Assembly: GCA_964398775.1 (NCBI GenBank)
Contig: CAYNND010000012.1
Span: 1 to 31,422 of the forward strand
Reading direction: 5' to 3'
DNA: 31,422 nucleotides
DNA from: CAYNND01 sp964398775
GTDB taxonomy: Bacteria > Patescibacteriota > Minisyncoccia > Phycocordibacterales > UBA2100
The position numbers were made by a program, and so were the translations under genes. A model generated the notes under the pieces. That model did not search any database. It saw nothing but the letters and a program-made list of their open reading frames with translations, and was not told the DNA's origin. Of this stretch, positions 1 through 7,422 are shown piece by piece (within the stretch, counting starts at the first letter, position 1; every line of letters begins with the position of its first letter).

Positions 1-133
1 GGTCACAAGTATTTTTCTGCTGAAAAATCTCGCGACCCCGCCTCGCGCCGTCGCGCTCCGGCTTTCTCATCTCTATCCTTACCGCATCGACAACCCACTC
101 ACATGTCCCCCGGACATATTCGCGAGTCGTTGC
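1..133. other. Intergenic flank 3' of tRNA-Ser, no gene seen
   Basis: I see no convincing coding region here. Two small perfect hairpins are present: ATTTTTC/GAAAAAT at 11-28 with a 4-base loop, and ATGTCC/GGACAT at 103-117 with a 3-base loop. Neither is followed by a T run on the minus strand, so neither is a clear terminator for the tRNA. Confidence 0.5.
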
Positions 134-217
134 GGAGGATGAGAGATTCGAACTCTCGATACCTTGCGGTATGCAGTCTTTCCAGGACTGTGCACTAGAC
201 CACTATGCGAATCCTCC
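134..217 (-). tRNA. tRNA-Ser (anticodon GGA)
   Basis: Read on the minus strand, the sequence folds as a class II tRNA. The acceptor arms GGAGGAT (217-211) and ATCCTCC (140-134) pair perfectly. The anticodon stem CAGTC/GACTG closes the loop CTGGAAA, giving anticodon GGA for serine UCC/UCU codons. A long variable arm (stem ATACC/GGTAT) and a T arm with the loop sequence TTCGAAT follow. The discriminator base is G, as expected for serine. The terminal CCA is not fully encoded, so it would be added after transcription. A TACAAT hexamer at 227-232 lies 9 bases before the first tRNA base and is a plausible -10 box. Confidence 0.95.
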
Positions 218-237
218 AGAGCCAGTATTGTACTGGC
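200..237. repeat. 38-bp direct repeat, copy 1 (tRNA-Ser 5' end plus upstream)
   Basis: This 38-bp segment is repeated exactly at 356-393. It covers the first 18 bases of the tRNA-Ser, the short leader, and an upstream palindrome GCCAGTA-TTG-TACTGGC (221-237) that contains the likely -10 box TACAAT on the minus strand. Copy 1 is attached to the intact tRNA. Confidence 0.95.
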
Positions 238-305
238 GTTTATATATTTGTATAGATTCGAGTGTGTTCCCTCCTATCATCTGCTCGCAAGCTCGCAACG
301 ATGAT

Positions 306-357
306 TTTTCTGATTACAGAAAACCGGAGAAAAACAAAAGTAGTTTTGTTTTTCTCC
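306..357. repeat. Tandem hairpins beside the tRNA fragment
   Basis: Two perfect inverted repeats lie side by side. The first is TTTTCTG/CAGAAAA (306-312 and 317-323, loop ATTA). The second is a 14-bp palindrome GGAGAAAAACAAAA with its complement (326-339 and 344-357, 4-base loop), whose right end touches the tRNA fragment of copy 2. On the minus strand they lie downstream of the 422-712 gene and could end that transcript, although they are AT-rich rather than typical GC-rich terminators. Confidence 0.7.
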
Positions 358-393
358 ACTATGCGAATCCTCCAGAGCCAGTATTGTACTGGC
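356..393. repeat. 38-bp direct repeat, copy 2 (orphan tRNA-Ser 5' fragment)
   Basis: Exact copy of 200-237. Only the first 18 tRNA bases are present; the sequence then runs into a 14-bp palindrome rather than the rest of the tRNA. The candidate -10 box is duplicated as well (383-388). On the plus strand the palindrome is followed by five T residues and could act as a terminator, but no plus-strand gene precedes it. Confidence 0.95.
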
Positions 394-421
394 TTTTTCT
401 CGAATAAGTTCTGAGTATATG

Positions 422-712
422 TTACTGGCCTTGCTCTGATGCACCCCGTTTAATAGATTCATATTCTGAAAGAGGAGTGAATCTGTCGAGTGGCTGACCT
501 CCAATCATGGAGTTTGAAACCCTGTTGAAATCTTCCCGAGAAAGGATGCGTCGTTTACCATATCCTACATCAGGAGTACTGCCGTCATGAAAAAGCACAT
601 ATTCTTGACCGCTCCAGCCGACTTCTACTAGCCCTTCAACATAGTATGCGTCACGTGTCCCTTGTGCATTTGGAGTTGCATTTATGTACACTCCTTTACC
701 GTTATATGCCAT
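422..712 (-). CDS. Small hypothetical protein (96 aa)
   Basis: I do not recognise the family. The protein is polar and soluble in appearance, with no signal peptide or membrane segment. The N-terminal half is rich in Gly, Tyr and Asn (starting MAYNGKGVYI) and looks beta-rich; the C-terminal part is more helical and charged. The ATG at 712 is used here; a TTG at 739 in the same frame would add nine residues and has a weak AGG upstream. The gene lies 56 bases after the DUF4105 gene on the same strand and is probably the last gene of the htpX operon. The tandem hairpins at 306-357 may end the transcript. Coding status rests on the open frame and its position only. Confidence 0.55.
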   Translation of the reverse strand: MAYNGKGVYINATPNAQGTRDAYYVEGLVEVGWSGQEYVLFHDGSTPDVGYGKRRILSREDFNRVSNSMIGGQPLDRFTPLSEYESIKRGASEQGQ

Positions 713-768
713 AGTTTTATTTTGATTGTAATACTGCAATTCTACCTTACGAAGTGCGGGCGCTCAAA

Positions 769-1503
769 CTATGCAAGCCGCGTTGAGTATTCATTGTTTT
801 GCGTAGCAGTTTCAACTCGCTCGTTGATACATGTTTTTGTATACACCTCGTCGAGACTCTGCCACTCCCCTTTGATGAGACCGCTCCTATACAGCACGCG
901 AGTTGGTGACCAGTCCCAGAAGTACTTTTTTACCTGTATGCCCGCACTCAGAAAGTTGACTAGAAGCGTATTTACACAGTCCGTACGAAAGACTTTATAG
1001 ATTGGGTTGTTGTCATATGTCGTATGAATTGCAGTACAGATACTGTCAAAGAGTCGTACCTGCTCGTCATGCGTGAGGTTGAGCTCGTAACGGTATGTCG
1101 GACTCTTTCGTATATTTGTACGGAGGTAGACGATGTCGTACTCGGTTGCAAGAATATAAAACACATGAAATGTCTTGTAGAGGACATGCCAGATTTCAAA
1201 ATCGAGCGCATTTTCCTTACGAACCTCAACTGAGACTGTCAAGAATCTATTGCCAGTAAACTCGAACGTAAGCATGATATGCGACTGAAATCGCGCGTAG
1301 TTGTTCTCAATAAACCAAACCTTCACAATATCATGTGCAGAATAGTCACCCGAGAGCCACCTAGTTGTATAGTTAGCAAACTCTTCTCCGCGATAGGTGA
1401 TATTTCGAATATTAGAAAGTGAAAACACTCCTGGTATCGCTGCATTTGTACGAGCGTCTGGTTGTGTTGCGTGAATATCAATCCACTGTTTTGAGGTATC
1501 CAT
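769..1503 (-). CDS. DUF4105 (Lnb N-terminal-like) domain protein
   Basis: A 244-residue protein with most of its length matching the DUF4105 pattern. Supporting segments are the early SLSNIRNITYR (the family's N-R-[DN]-x-x-Y-R region), LTFEFTGNRFLTVSVEVRKE (the F-x-F...SVEVR core), DIVYLRTNIR, and RTDCVNTLL near the C-terminus, which keeps the conserved Cys. The family resembles papain-like/NlpC folds, and its activity is poorly defined. Family members are usually periplasmic; here I see no signal peptide from the chosen ATG at 1503. This start is preferred over longer ORF starts because it follows the stop of the SMR-like gene by one base (TAA-T-ATG), indicating translational coupling. No Shine-Dalgarno is visible. 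Confidence 0.75.
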   Translation of the reverse strand: MDTSKQWIDIHATQPDARTNAAIPGVFSLSNIRNITYRGEEFANYTTRWLSGDYSAHDIVKVWFIENNYARFQSHIMLTFEFTGNRFLTVSVEVRKENALDFEIWHVLYKTFHVFYILATEYDIVYLRTNIRKSPTYRYELNLTHDEQVRLFDSICTAIHTTYDNNPIYKVFRTDCVNTLLVNFLSAGIQVKKYFWDWSPTRVLYRSGLIKGEWQSLDEVYTKTCINERVETATQNNEYSTRLA

Positions 1504-1504
1504 A

Positions 1505-1849
1505 TTATGCGTAGACTTCGAGTAGTATAATAGAAACAAACGCACACGACATCCCGACATAGCCCATAAATGACAGTGGCTCATTAAAGTACCATGCGTT
1601 TATCGCCATCAAGACAGTCGCGTTGACGAGCACGGTCATGACTGAAGCGACAGCAATGTCACGACCAAAAAAACTCATCATGAGGCACCATATACCGAGA
1701 ATATACATGCCGAAAGCACTCCAAAACAGTAGCTGCTTTTGATTATCAGCGAGGAAGAATCGCGCGCTAATATCTCCGACTGTGAGAAGTACCCCACTAA
1801 GTAGAATCCAGTAGAGCGATGGCATGTATATTGCGATGGAACTAATCAT
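1505..1849 (-). CDS. SMR/DMT-like small membrane transporter
   Basis: A 114-residue protein with four hydrophobic segments (about residues 10-28, 37-60, 65-84 and 93-112), the size and topology of small multidrug resistance (EmrE-type) proteins, which work as antiparallel dimers in the inner membrane. The essential TM1 Glu of EmrE is not seen at the expected place; an Asp (in GDISARF) occupies the end of TM1, so the substrate and mechanism are uncertain and it may be another member of the drug/metabolite transporter superfamily. The start ATG overlaps the htpX stop (ATGA), and the next gene begins one base after its own stop. The three genes are therefore probably translated together. Confidence 0.75.
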   Translation of the reverse strand: MISSIAIYMPSLYWILLSGVLLTVGDISARFFLADNQKQLLFWSAFGMYILGIWCLMMSFFGRDIAVASVMTVLVNATVLMAINAWYFNEPLSFMGYVGMSCAFVSIILLEVYA

Positions 1850-2745
1850 CGAGGTGTATTACGGAGCACAGCAATCCTATCCTCCATGGGCGGATGGGTT
1901 GCAAAGAGCGTTGCAAATGATTTCCCAACTTCATACGAACCAAATGGGTTGCTGATGAAGAGGTGTGCGGTTGCATGTGACGCGCGATGCATCGGCGCAG
2001 TGTACGATGCGATTTTCTCAAGCGCTGTAGCGAGCCCCTCAGGGTTACTTGTAACAAGTGCTGCGCTTGCATCTGCAAGGTACTCACGTTTACGCGAAAT
2101 CGCGAGCTGGATAAGCTGTGCCGCAAGTGGAGCAATGATAAGTGCCATGATAGTTGCAAGGAGCACCAAGGGCCCGCCATTTCCTTCCTGTCGACGATTG
2201 CCACCAAATAGACTCATGCGCATAAACATATCTGCAATGATAGAAACGACCCCGGCAAGCACGACTGCAACAGTCATCACTAAGATGTCTCTATTTTGCA
2301 CATGCGAGAGTTCGTGCGCCATGACCCCTTCGAGTTCTTGCTTCGATAGACGTTCGATAATCCCTGTCGTCGCGGCAACAGATGCGTGCTCTGGGTTGCG
2401 CCCCGTCGCAAAAGCATTTGGTGCACTATCGTTTATGATATAGACCTTTGGTTTCGGCAGCTGCATCTGTGCTGCAAGGCGTCCCACTATCTCATGCAGC
2501 TCTGCATACTGCACTGGATCCGCAGGCACTGCACCGGATGAGCTAATCGCGATAGTGTCAGACTTGAAATACGCAAATAGATTCATCAGTACACTCATGA
2601 GCGCACCACCATAGAGAAATGTAGGGTTCCCAGTATATTGTGTTAGAACATACCCGAGCCCAATGATGCCAATGAAAAAAACACTCATGAGCATCCATGT
2701 CTTTGTAATATTTGCGCGTTTCTGAGCAATAAACCGTGGGTTCAT
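1846..2745 (-). CDS. htpX: HtpX-like membrane zinc metalloprotease (M48)
   Basis: A 299-residue membrane protease of the M48B family, which degrades misfolded membrane proteins. Two N-terminal membrane segments (about 18-35 and 42-60) precede the catalytic domain. The zinc motif HELSH is at residues 144-148 and the third ligand Glu is in REYLADASAAL near 221. Further hydrophobic segments lie at about 155-172 and 193-213, as in E. coli HtpX. The conserved GRNPEHASVAATTGI segment before the active site is intact. The length is normal. The ATG at 2745 has a TAGTAT hexamer 6 bases upstream and no Shine-Dalgarno, suggesting a leaderless message. It heads the operon with the SMR-like and DUF4105 genes. 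Confidence 0.95.
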   Translation of the reverse strand: MNPRFIAQKRANITKTWMLMSVFFIGIIGLGYVLTQYTGNPTFLYGGALMSVLMNLFAYFKSDTIAISSSGAVPADPVQYAELHEIVGRLAAQMQLPKPKVYIINDSAPNAFATGRNPEHASVAATTGIIERLSKQELEGVMAHELSHVQNRDILVMTVAVVLAGVVSIIADMFMRMSLFGGNRRQEGNGGPLVLLATIMALIIAPLAAQLIQLAISRKREYLADASAALVTSNPEGLATALEKIASYTAPMHRASHATAHLFISNPFGSYEVGKSFATLFATHPPMEDRIAVLRNTPR

Positions 2746-2751
2746 GCGGGT

Positions 2752-2757
2752 ATACTA
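2752..2757 (-). promoter_or_regulatory. Leaderless -10 box of htpX
   Basis: TAGTAT on the minus strand, exactly 6 bases before the htpX ATG. It fits the TANNNT-N6-ATG pattern seen at other gene starts in the window. Confidence 0.5.
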
Positions 2758-2759
2758 CA

Positions 2760-3632
2760 CTACTGGTTCTCAAGTTTCACTGAGCCACTACAGAGCAGTT
2801 CATTTGCTTTTTTTCGGGTAAATGGTCCCCAGAACCCTGTTGGTGCTAGTTCACTTACTGGTTGCAATATTTCTCCTGCATACTTCTGTTGAAACTTCTT
2901 CACAGCATCTCTCGTAAGCGCGTTAAACACAATGGTCTCTTTCCCTTTTGACTGCTCACCTGAAGCGATGATGCTGGTGTCGGCTTGCGCATTTAAAAAG
3001 CGCTGCACTGACTTTACTTCTTCATGACTCATCCCGAGACGGAAATTCCGAGTAAACGTATCAGTACATGCTGGCTTCGTCGTCTGTGTACGTGTGGTGC
3101 CCGATGATGTTACCTGTGCTGTCGTTGTGCGAGTCGTGCCTACACTAAAGAGTTGCCGCCACGGGACCTCACTGATGGAGTTTGTCTGAATATTACTGGT
3201 GGTAGTGGTCGCTGTTTCTCCGGCACTCAAGTCAGCAATAAATTGCTGATAGGACGTCTGATATGCCTGTTCAGTCTGCGCAGCACTTCGACGAACGAGT
3301 TCGTTCACTGCTTCGCTTGTTCCTGCTGCAAGTTGATTTGTTCCCGTCGTTGTTGTGCTTGTGTTTGTGGATGTTACTGGATCGCCACTTCTTCGAGGAC
3401 AGTACGGCTGCTCAGTCTCTGCGATAGCACATGTCGCCTTCAGCTCTTCATCGCCGAGCGGTATTGTCGCGGCAAGCACTGTCTCGCAGTTGTATACACA
3501 ACTCACCGGAAGCACGGACGAACGAGATATATAACACGTCGGCGTTGTGCACCATGATATAGCTTGTGCGACGCATGTGTAGCATACAATGAAGAGAGCA
3601 CCTGTAAGCACCGAACTTTTTTGTAATGACAT
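2760..3632 (-). CDS. Secreted peptidoglycan-binding domain protein
   Basis: A 290-residue exported protein. Residues 1-24 form a signal peptide (hydrophobic core VLTGALFIVCYTCVAQA). A Cys-rich segment follows (about residues 27-82, with at least seven Cys), suggesting disulfides formed outside the cytoplasm. A Thr/Ser/Gln-rich linker occupies about 90-185. The C-terminal part (about 195-285) resembles a PG_binding_1 three-helix domain, with LGMSHEEVKSVQRFLNA, AVKKFQQKYAGEIL and GFWGPFTRKKANELL. The likely role is to attach an extracellular module to the cell wall. A near-perfect TATAAT with an upstream TGn lies 6 bases before the ATG, so the mRNA is probably leaderless and well expressed. Confidence 0.85.
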   Translation of the reverse strand: MSLQKSSVLTGALFIVCYTCVAQAISWCTTPTCYISRSSVLPVSCVYNCETVLAATIPLGDEELKATCAIAETEQPYCPRRSGDPVTSTNTSTTTTGTNQLAAGTSEAVNELVRRSAAQTEQAYQTSYQQFIADLSAGETATTTTSNIQTNSISEVPWRQLFSVGTTRTTTAQVTSSGTTRTQTTKPACTDTFTRNFRLGMSHEEVKSVQRFLNAQADTSIIASGEQSKGKETIVFNALTRDAVKKFQQKYAGEILQPVSELAPTGFWGPFTRKKANELLCSGSVKLENQ

Positions 3633-3638
3633 AGTTTG

Positions 3639-3644
3639 ATTATA
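3639..3644 (-). promoter_or_regulatory. Leaderless extended -10 promoter (TATAAT)
   Basis: Consensus TATAAT preceded by TGA (extended -10) and followed by exactly 6 bases (CAAACT) before the ATG at 3632. No recognisable -35 is needed for this class of promoter. Confidence 0.75.
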
Positions 3645-3685
3645 TCACAAGGGAAATACACCCCGCTGTATGCATATGTCTAGTT

Positions 3686-5254
3686 CTACTTCTTTTTCGG
3701 GCTTGCTGGCCTATACACAGTTGTATAAAACTCATTCCACGGTATCAAGCGCAACGATGTGCCACTTCCTGTACATCGGCTAGGGTCATACGCACACACA
3801 GATGCTGTATGCGCTGATGATTCATATGTAGTTGGTGTATCAGCAAAATAGGTAAAATAAGTATTGTTCAGACCGTAAATTTTCCCATCTTCAGTATAGT
3901 GTCTATATATACCGAGCCGTTTATGCATCTCTGCGAGCGCAAGCGCTTCTTTTCTATCTGCTTCTACATATGCAGCCTCTAATGCAGCATTGCTTCTATC
4001 TGCTCTATAAGCATCACGCGCAATATCTGTTGCATCTTCAAGAGGTCCCATGACTGTATCGTAGTAAGATTTTTCGAATCTTTTTTGGACATACAAAGTA
4101 TCTTTAAGTGCTTCCTTTGCGGCTTCTCTCGCTTGTTCAACTCTTCGCTCAGCCGCTTCAATTTTTTCCTGTGACGCACCAGCTTCTTTGAGTCGTGCAA
4201 GCTCTGAGCGAGCATCTTTCAGCACACCGGTTGCTTTTTTATCATCACGTTCAGCGAGCTCCAGCTCTTTTTTAGAATCTTGCGCTTTGAACGCAGCCTG
4301 TGGTGTATCGCTTCCAGCAGCTTTCAATGACTCTTTCGCGGCTTTTATTTCTTCATCAGTGAGTGCCCCTGATGGTTTGTACTCTTTTTTCTCTTTATCA
4401 TACGCTATATCTCCCCACTTCATCTGTGACTTTAGCTCATCTTCAAGCTCTTTCTGATCATCTCTGCAGACAATAATGACCTTACCATCTGCATCTTCTT
4501 TGCCACTATAAAAACCACTTATTTTATCCCCAATGGTTTTCTTATCGGGCGCTACACCCTTTTTTTCAACTGACTGGAAACATTTAAACTGCTTGTCGAG
4601 TTTGGCGACAAGTTCACTACTGAAGTTGCCTGAAAACTGAACAGTACCGCCTTTACATGTGTTCTTTTCGCTTATACTCGTCCGAGTTCCATATCCGGTA
4701 CCATCGCCTGTTTGTGCGCAATTTTTTTTATCTTTAAACAAATCTCGGACACGATAATCGTCTACACAGTACCCCTTTCCGTTTGTTGGTGATGTTTTCC
4801 CCGTTGCCACGTCAACACGGAAATGAGGGGCAAGTCTATTATTATCACTCAACTTCCCTTCGTAGTTACATGAGTACTCATATTCAATGCCGTAGCGGGT
4901 TTGTTTGTGTACAAATCGTTCTTGGTTTCCACAGAGCTTTTTTGCTCCAGCAGGTGTTGTTTTTGTTTCGTCACAGTTTTCTTGTTTCCAAGTCTCACCT
5001 GCTTTGAGTTTTTTCTTTGCTTCTTCGAGCATCTTTTTCTGCTTCGGGGCTTCTTTTTTGCAATAATCTTCCATTTTTTTCTGAAAATCCTCACACGACT
5101 TTCCTATCGCATCTGCTCTGTTTTGATTTACACCGGGCTTTGCCGGTGCTGGCTTCGTAGCTCCAGGCTTTGGAGTCCCCGCGGCAAACACTACTGCTGA
5201 GGTCAGTGTAAAAAGTGTAACCACAACAAGTCCAAGTAATCCGTCACGAGTCAT
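3686..5254 (-). CDS. Secreted coiled-coil, Cys-containing protein (unknown family)
   Basis: A 522-residue exported protein that I cannot assign to a family. Residues 1-25 are a signal peptide (LLGLVVVTLFTLTSAVVFAAG), followed by a short Pro/Ala/Lys-rich stretch. Residues 50-250 contain many Lys and about ten Cys, for example CEDFQKKMEDYCKK, suggesting disulfide-linked structure. Residues about 290-450 are strongly helical and charged with heptad-like spacing, a probable coiled coil. The C-terminus (about 460-522) is Tyr- and Thr-rich with two further Cys (SVCAYDPSRC). It follows the other secreted Cys-containing gene in map order and is likely part of the same extracellular or cell-surface programme. 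A palindrome lies immediately upstream of the start. Confidence 0.75.
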   Translation of the reverse strand: MTRDGLLGLVVVTLFTLTSAVVFAAGTPKPGATKPAPAKPGVNQNRADAIGKSCEDFQKKMEDYCKKEAPKQKKMLEEAKKKLKAGETWKQENCDETKTTPAGAKKLCGNQERFVHKQTRYGIEYEYSCNYEGKLSDNNRLAPHFRVDVATGKTSPTNGKGYCVDDYRVRDLFKDKKNCAQTGDGTGYGTRTSISEKNTCKGGTVQFSGNFSSELVAKLDKQFKCFQSVEKKGVAPDKKTIGDKISGFYSGKEDADGKVIIVCRDDQKELEDELKSQMKWGDIAYDKEKKEYKPSGALTDEEIKAAKESLKAAGSDTPQAAFKAQDSKKELELAERDDKKATGVLKDARSELARLKEAGASQEKIEAAERRVEQAREAAKEALKDTLYVQKRFEKSYYDTVMGPLEDATDIARDAYRADRSNAALEAAYVEADRKEALALAEMHKRLGIYRHYTEDGKIYGLNNTYFTYFADTPTTYESSAHTASVCAYDPSRCTGSGTSLRLIPWNEFYTTVYRPASPKKK

Positions 5255-5259
5255 ATTCG

Positions 5260-5276
5260 TATAAGTATCACTTATA
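5260..5276. promoter_or_regulatory. Palindrome at the promoter of the secreted coiled-coil gene
   Basis: Perfect inverted repeat TATAAGT-ATC-ACTTATA starting 6 bases before the ATG at 5254. It overlaps the only plausible -10 boxes for this gene, so it may be an operator or simply an AT-rich promoter element. Confidence 0.45.
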
Positions 5277-5309
5277 AAATACTGAATGCACGCTGTTTAT
5301 ACCCACATC

Positions 5310-5333
5310 AAAAGAGCCCCGAAGGGCTCTTTT
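5310..5333 (-). terminator. Rho-independent terminator of groESL
   Basis: Inverted repeat AAAAGAGCCC / GGGCTCTTTT with a 4-base loop, giving a GC-rich stem followed by a T run on the minus strand, 18 bases after the groEL stop. The structure is symmetrical and could also act on plus-strand transcripts. Confidence 0.85.
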
Positions 5334-5351
5334 GTACCTTAGCATGCTTAA

Positions 5352-7010
5352 TTAGTAGTCCATTCCACCCATACCGCCCATGCCTGGTGCTGCTGGAGCG
5401 TGACTGTGCTTCTCTTCTGGCTCATCTGCAATCGCCGCTTCGGTTGTGAGGAGTACCGCTGCAGCTGACGCGGCGTTTTGTACTGCCGCACGCTCTACCT
5501 TAACTGGGTCAATAATTCCTACTGCGAGCATGTCGACTATCTTTGCCTCTACATCATCTGATGCTGCATCAAAACCAAATGCTGCACCCTTTTCGACAAC
5601 GTCACGGAGAATTACTTGCGCATCATCGCGACCTGCATTTGTAGCTATCTGTATAAGCGGCGCTGAAAGTGATGAGGCGAGAATGCGATATCCGACTGCA
5701 AACTCGTCATGTCCCTGTGCTTGTTTACTCTTTCCAAGCTTTGCACCAACTTTTGCAAGTGCAGAACCACCTCCAGGAACGATACCCTCTTCAATCGCTG
5801 CTTTTGTTGCATTCACTGCGTCTTCAATCTTGTCCTTCAAGTACTTCATCTCTGTCTCTGTCGAAGCTCCGACACGGATGATAGCAACACCACCTGCAAG
5901 CTTCGCGATGCGCTCTTGCAACTTCTCCTTATCGAACTTTGAATCAGTATTTTCAAGTTGCTTTTTGAGCTGTGTGACACGAGCTTCGATATCAGACTTC
6001 TTTCCCTTTCCTGAAACGATGACTGTCTTGTCCTTACTTGCGACAACACGTCCTGCGCGGCCAAGCATGCTTGGCTCTGCCTCAGTGAGCTTAAGTCCAA
6101 CCTCTTCAGTAATGACAGTTCCACCGGTCATAACGGCGATATCTTGGAGCATCTCCTTCTTTCGGTCACCGTATCCTGGTGCTTTCACTGCAAGTACTGA
6201 GAGTGTGCCGCGGAGCTTATTCAAGACAAGTGTTGTGAGTGCCTCACCGTCCAAGTCCTCAGCGATAATCACAAGCTCTTTTTTGCCTGACTGCATAAGC
6301 TTCTCAAGGAGAGGAAGGATGTCCTGTATAGAAGAAATCTTCTTGTCGGTGATGAGCACTGCAGCATCTTTGTACTCAGCCTCCATGCGCTCAGTGTTTG
6401 TCACCATATACGCTGAGACATATCCCTTATCAAATTCCATTCCTTCGGTAATTTCTGACTCAATGCCAAATGACTGAGATTCTTCGACAGTGACGACACC
6501 ACTCATGCCCACTTTCTCTATAGTGTCTGCAATCGTCTTACCGAGCTCTTGGCTCTCTGCTGAAACAGATGCAACGTTGCGCACCTCGTCCTTTCCTTTG
6601 ACTGGCTTTGCCATAGCCTTAAGCTCTGCGACTGCATCTTTTGCAGCTGCCTCAATACCTCGGCGCACCATAACTGCGTTTGCTCCCATCGCGACACGCT
6701 TGAAGCCTTCAGTGATAATAGCGTGCGCAAGTACCACAGCTGTCGTGGTTCCATCACCTGCCATATCATTTGTCTTGCTTGCGACCTCCTTCAAGACTTC
6801 AACACCGATGTTTTCAAACTTATCCTTGAGTGAGATTTCTTTTGCGATTGAAACACCGTCGTTGGTGATGCGTGGTCCACCGTAACTGCGGTCAATTGCG
6901 ACGTTGCGTCCTCGTGGACCATGCGTCACGCGCACTGCCTCTGCAACCACATCTGCACCAGCCTTAATCTTTGCTCGAGCCGCATCTTTAAAGAGTACTG
7001 TTTTTGCCAT
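5352..7010 (-). CDS. groL: Chaperonin GroEL (Hsp60)
   Basis: A 552-residue, full-length group I chaperonin subunit, forming the double-ring ATP-driven folding chamber in the cytoplasm. Visible hallmarks are the N-terminal FKDAARAKIKAGADVVAEAV, the phosphate loop THGPRGRNV (about 29-37), the ATP/Mg motif GDGTTT (85-90), the signature segment ending in GGGSAL around residue 410, and the flexible Gly/Met-rich tail GGMGGMDY. Length and order of domains (equatorial-intermediate-apical-intermediate-equatorial) are normal. It starts 20 bases after groES and shares its promoter. The ATG at 7010 lacks a clear Shine-Dalgarno. Confidence 0.99.
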   Translation of the reverse strand: MAKTVLFKDAARAKIKAGADVVAEAVRVTHGPRGRNVAIDRSYGGPRITNDGVSIAKEISLKDKFENIGVEVLKEVASKTNDMAGDGTTTAVVLAHAIITEGFKRVAMGANAVMVRRGIEAAAKDAVAELKAMAKPVKGKDEVRNVASVSAESQELGKTIADTIEKVGMSGVVTVEESQSFGIESEITEGMEFDKGYVSAYMVTNTERMEAEYKDAAVLITDKKISSIQDILPLLEKLMQSGKKELVIIAEDLDGEALTTLVLNKLRGTLSVLAVKAPGYGDRKKEMLQDIAVMTGGTVITEEVGLKLTEAEPSMLGRAGRVVASKDKTVIVSGKGKKSDIEARVTQLKKQLENTDSKFDKEKLQERIAKLAGGVAIIRVGASTETEMKYLKDKIEDAVNATKAAIEEGIVPGGGSALAKVGAKLGKSKQAQGHDEFAVGYRILASSLSAPLIQIATNAGRDDAQVILRDVVEKGAAFGFDAASDDVEAKIVDMLAVGIIDPVKVERAAVQNAASAAAVLLTTEAAIADEPEEKHSHAPAAPGMGGMGGMDY

Positions 7011-7030
7011 AGTGAATGAATTTAAAACGA

Positions 7031-7309
7031 TTACTGCTTCATGACACCAGAGATGTTGTCATGTTTGATAATGAGATATGTTGTGTCCTCGAGTTCAACT
7101 TCTTGGTTATCGTACCCGCCAAAATACACAATATCTCCGACTGCAACTCCTGCGAGTGGTTCACCGATTGCAACCACGACACCGCGTTCAGGTCTATCCT
7201 TCTTTCCTGCATCAGGAATGATAAGACCACTCTTTGTCTTTTCTTCAGCAACTTCTTGTTTTACCAAGATACGCTTACCGACTGGTGTAACTCCTGTTTT
7301 CTTTGCCAT
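7031..7309 (-). CDS. groS: Co-chaperonin GroES (Hsp10)
   Basis: A 92-residue lid protein for the GroEL ring. It has the family N-terminus (TPVGKRILVKQ), a mobile loop region (EEKTKSGLIIPDAGKKDRP), the GGYDNQEVELEDTTYLII beta segment, and normal length. The ATG at 7309 is chosen because it gives the standard N-terminus; the frame is open further upstream but that part has no family resemblance. Expression is probably driven by the promoter at 7394-7422, giving a 5' UTR of about 75 bases. No CIRCE element (TTAGCACTC-N9-GAGTGCTAA) is present, so HrcA-type heat-shock control is not supported. Confidence 0.98.
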   Translation of the reverse strand: MAKKTGVTPVGKRILVKQEVAEEKTKSGLIIPDAGKKDRPERGVVVAIGEPLAGVAVGDIVYFGGYDNQEVELEDTTYLIIKHDNISGVMKQ

Positions 7310-7393
7310 AGATATACATGTGCTTAACGAATAATATATTGAGATGGACTCTACCACACGCGCAGCGGTACTGTACATCCCAGATGTGGCGCA

Positions 7394-7422
7394 AGTATAA
7401 ATGCTCCAGTAATTTTACGCAA
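7394..7422 (-). promoter_or_regulatory. Candidate groESL promoter
   Basis: On the minus strand TTGCGT (7422-7417) is followed after 17 bases by TATACT (7399-7394). The spacing is ideal for a housekeeping sigma factor, the -10 is strong and the -35 matches 3 of 6 positions. Transcription would begin near 7387. Confidence 0.55.

Noticed and set aside
171..407. Plus-strand 78-aa open frame across the tRNA region
   Set aside because: It is antisense to the tRNA and its repeated peptide simply reflects the 38-bp DNA repeat.
1842..2207. 121-aa minus-strand frame inside htpX
   Set aside because: Alternate frame of htpX with no domain; htpX itself is complete in the other frame.
5446..6477. Long 343-aa plus-strand open frame opposite groEL
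   Set aside because: Shadow of a highly conserved gene on the other strand; its Ser/Ala-rich composition is typical of antisense reading.
7310..7378. Longer N-terminus for GroES from an upstream start
   Set aside because: The extra 23 residues have no counterpart in GroES proteins, and the normal N-terminus begins at 7309.
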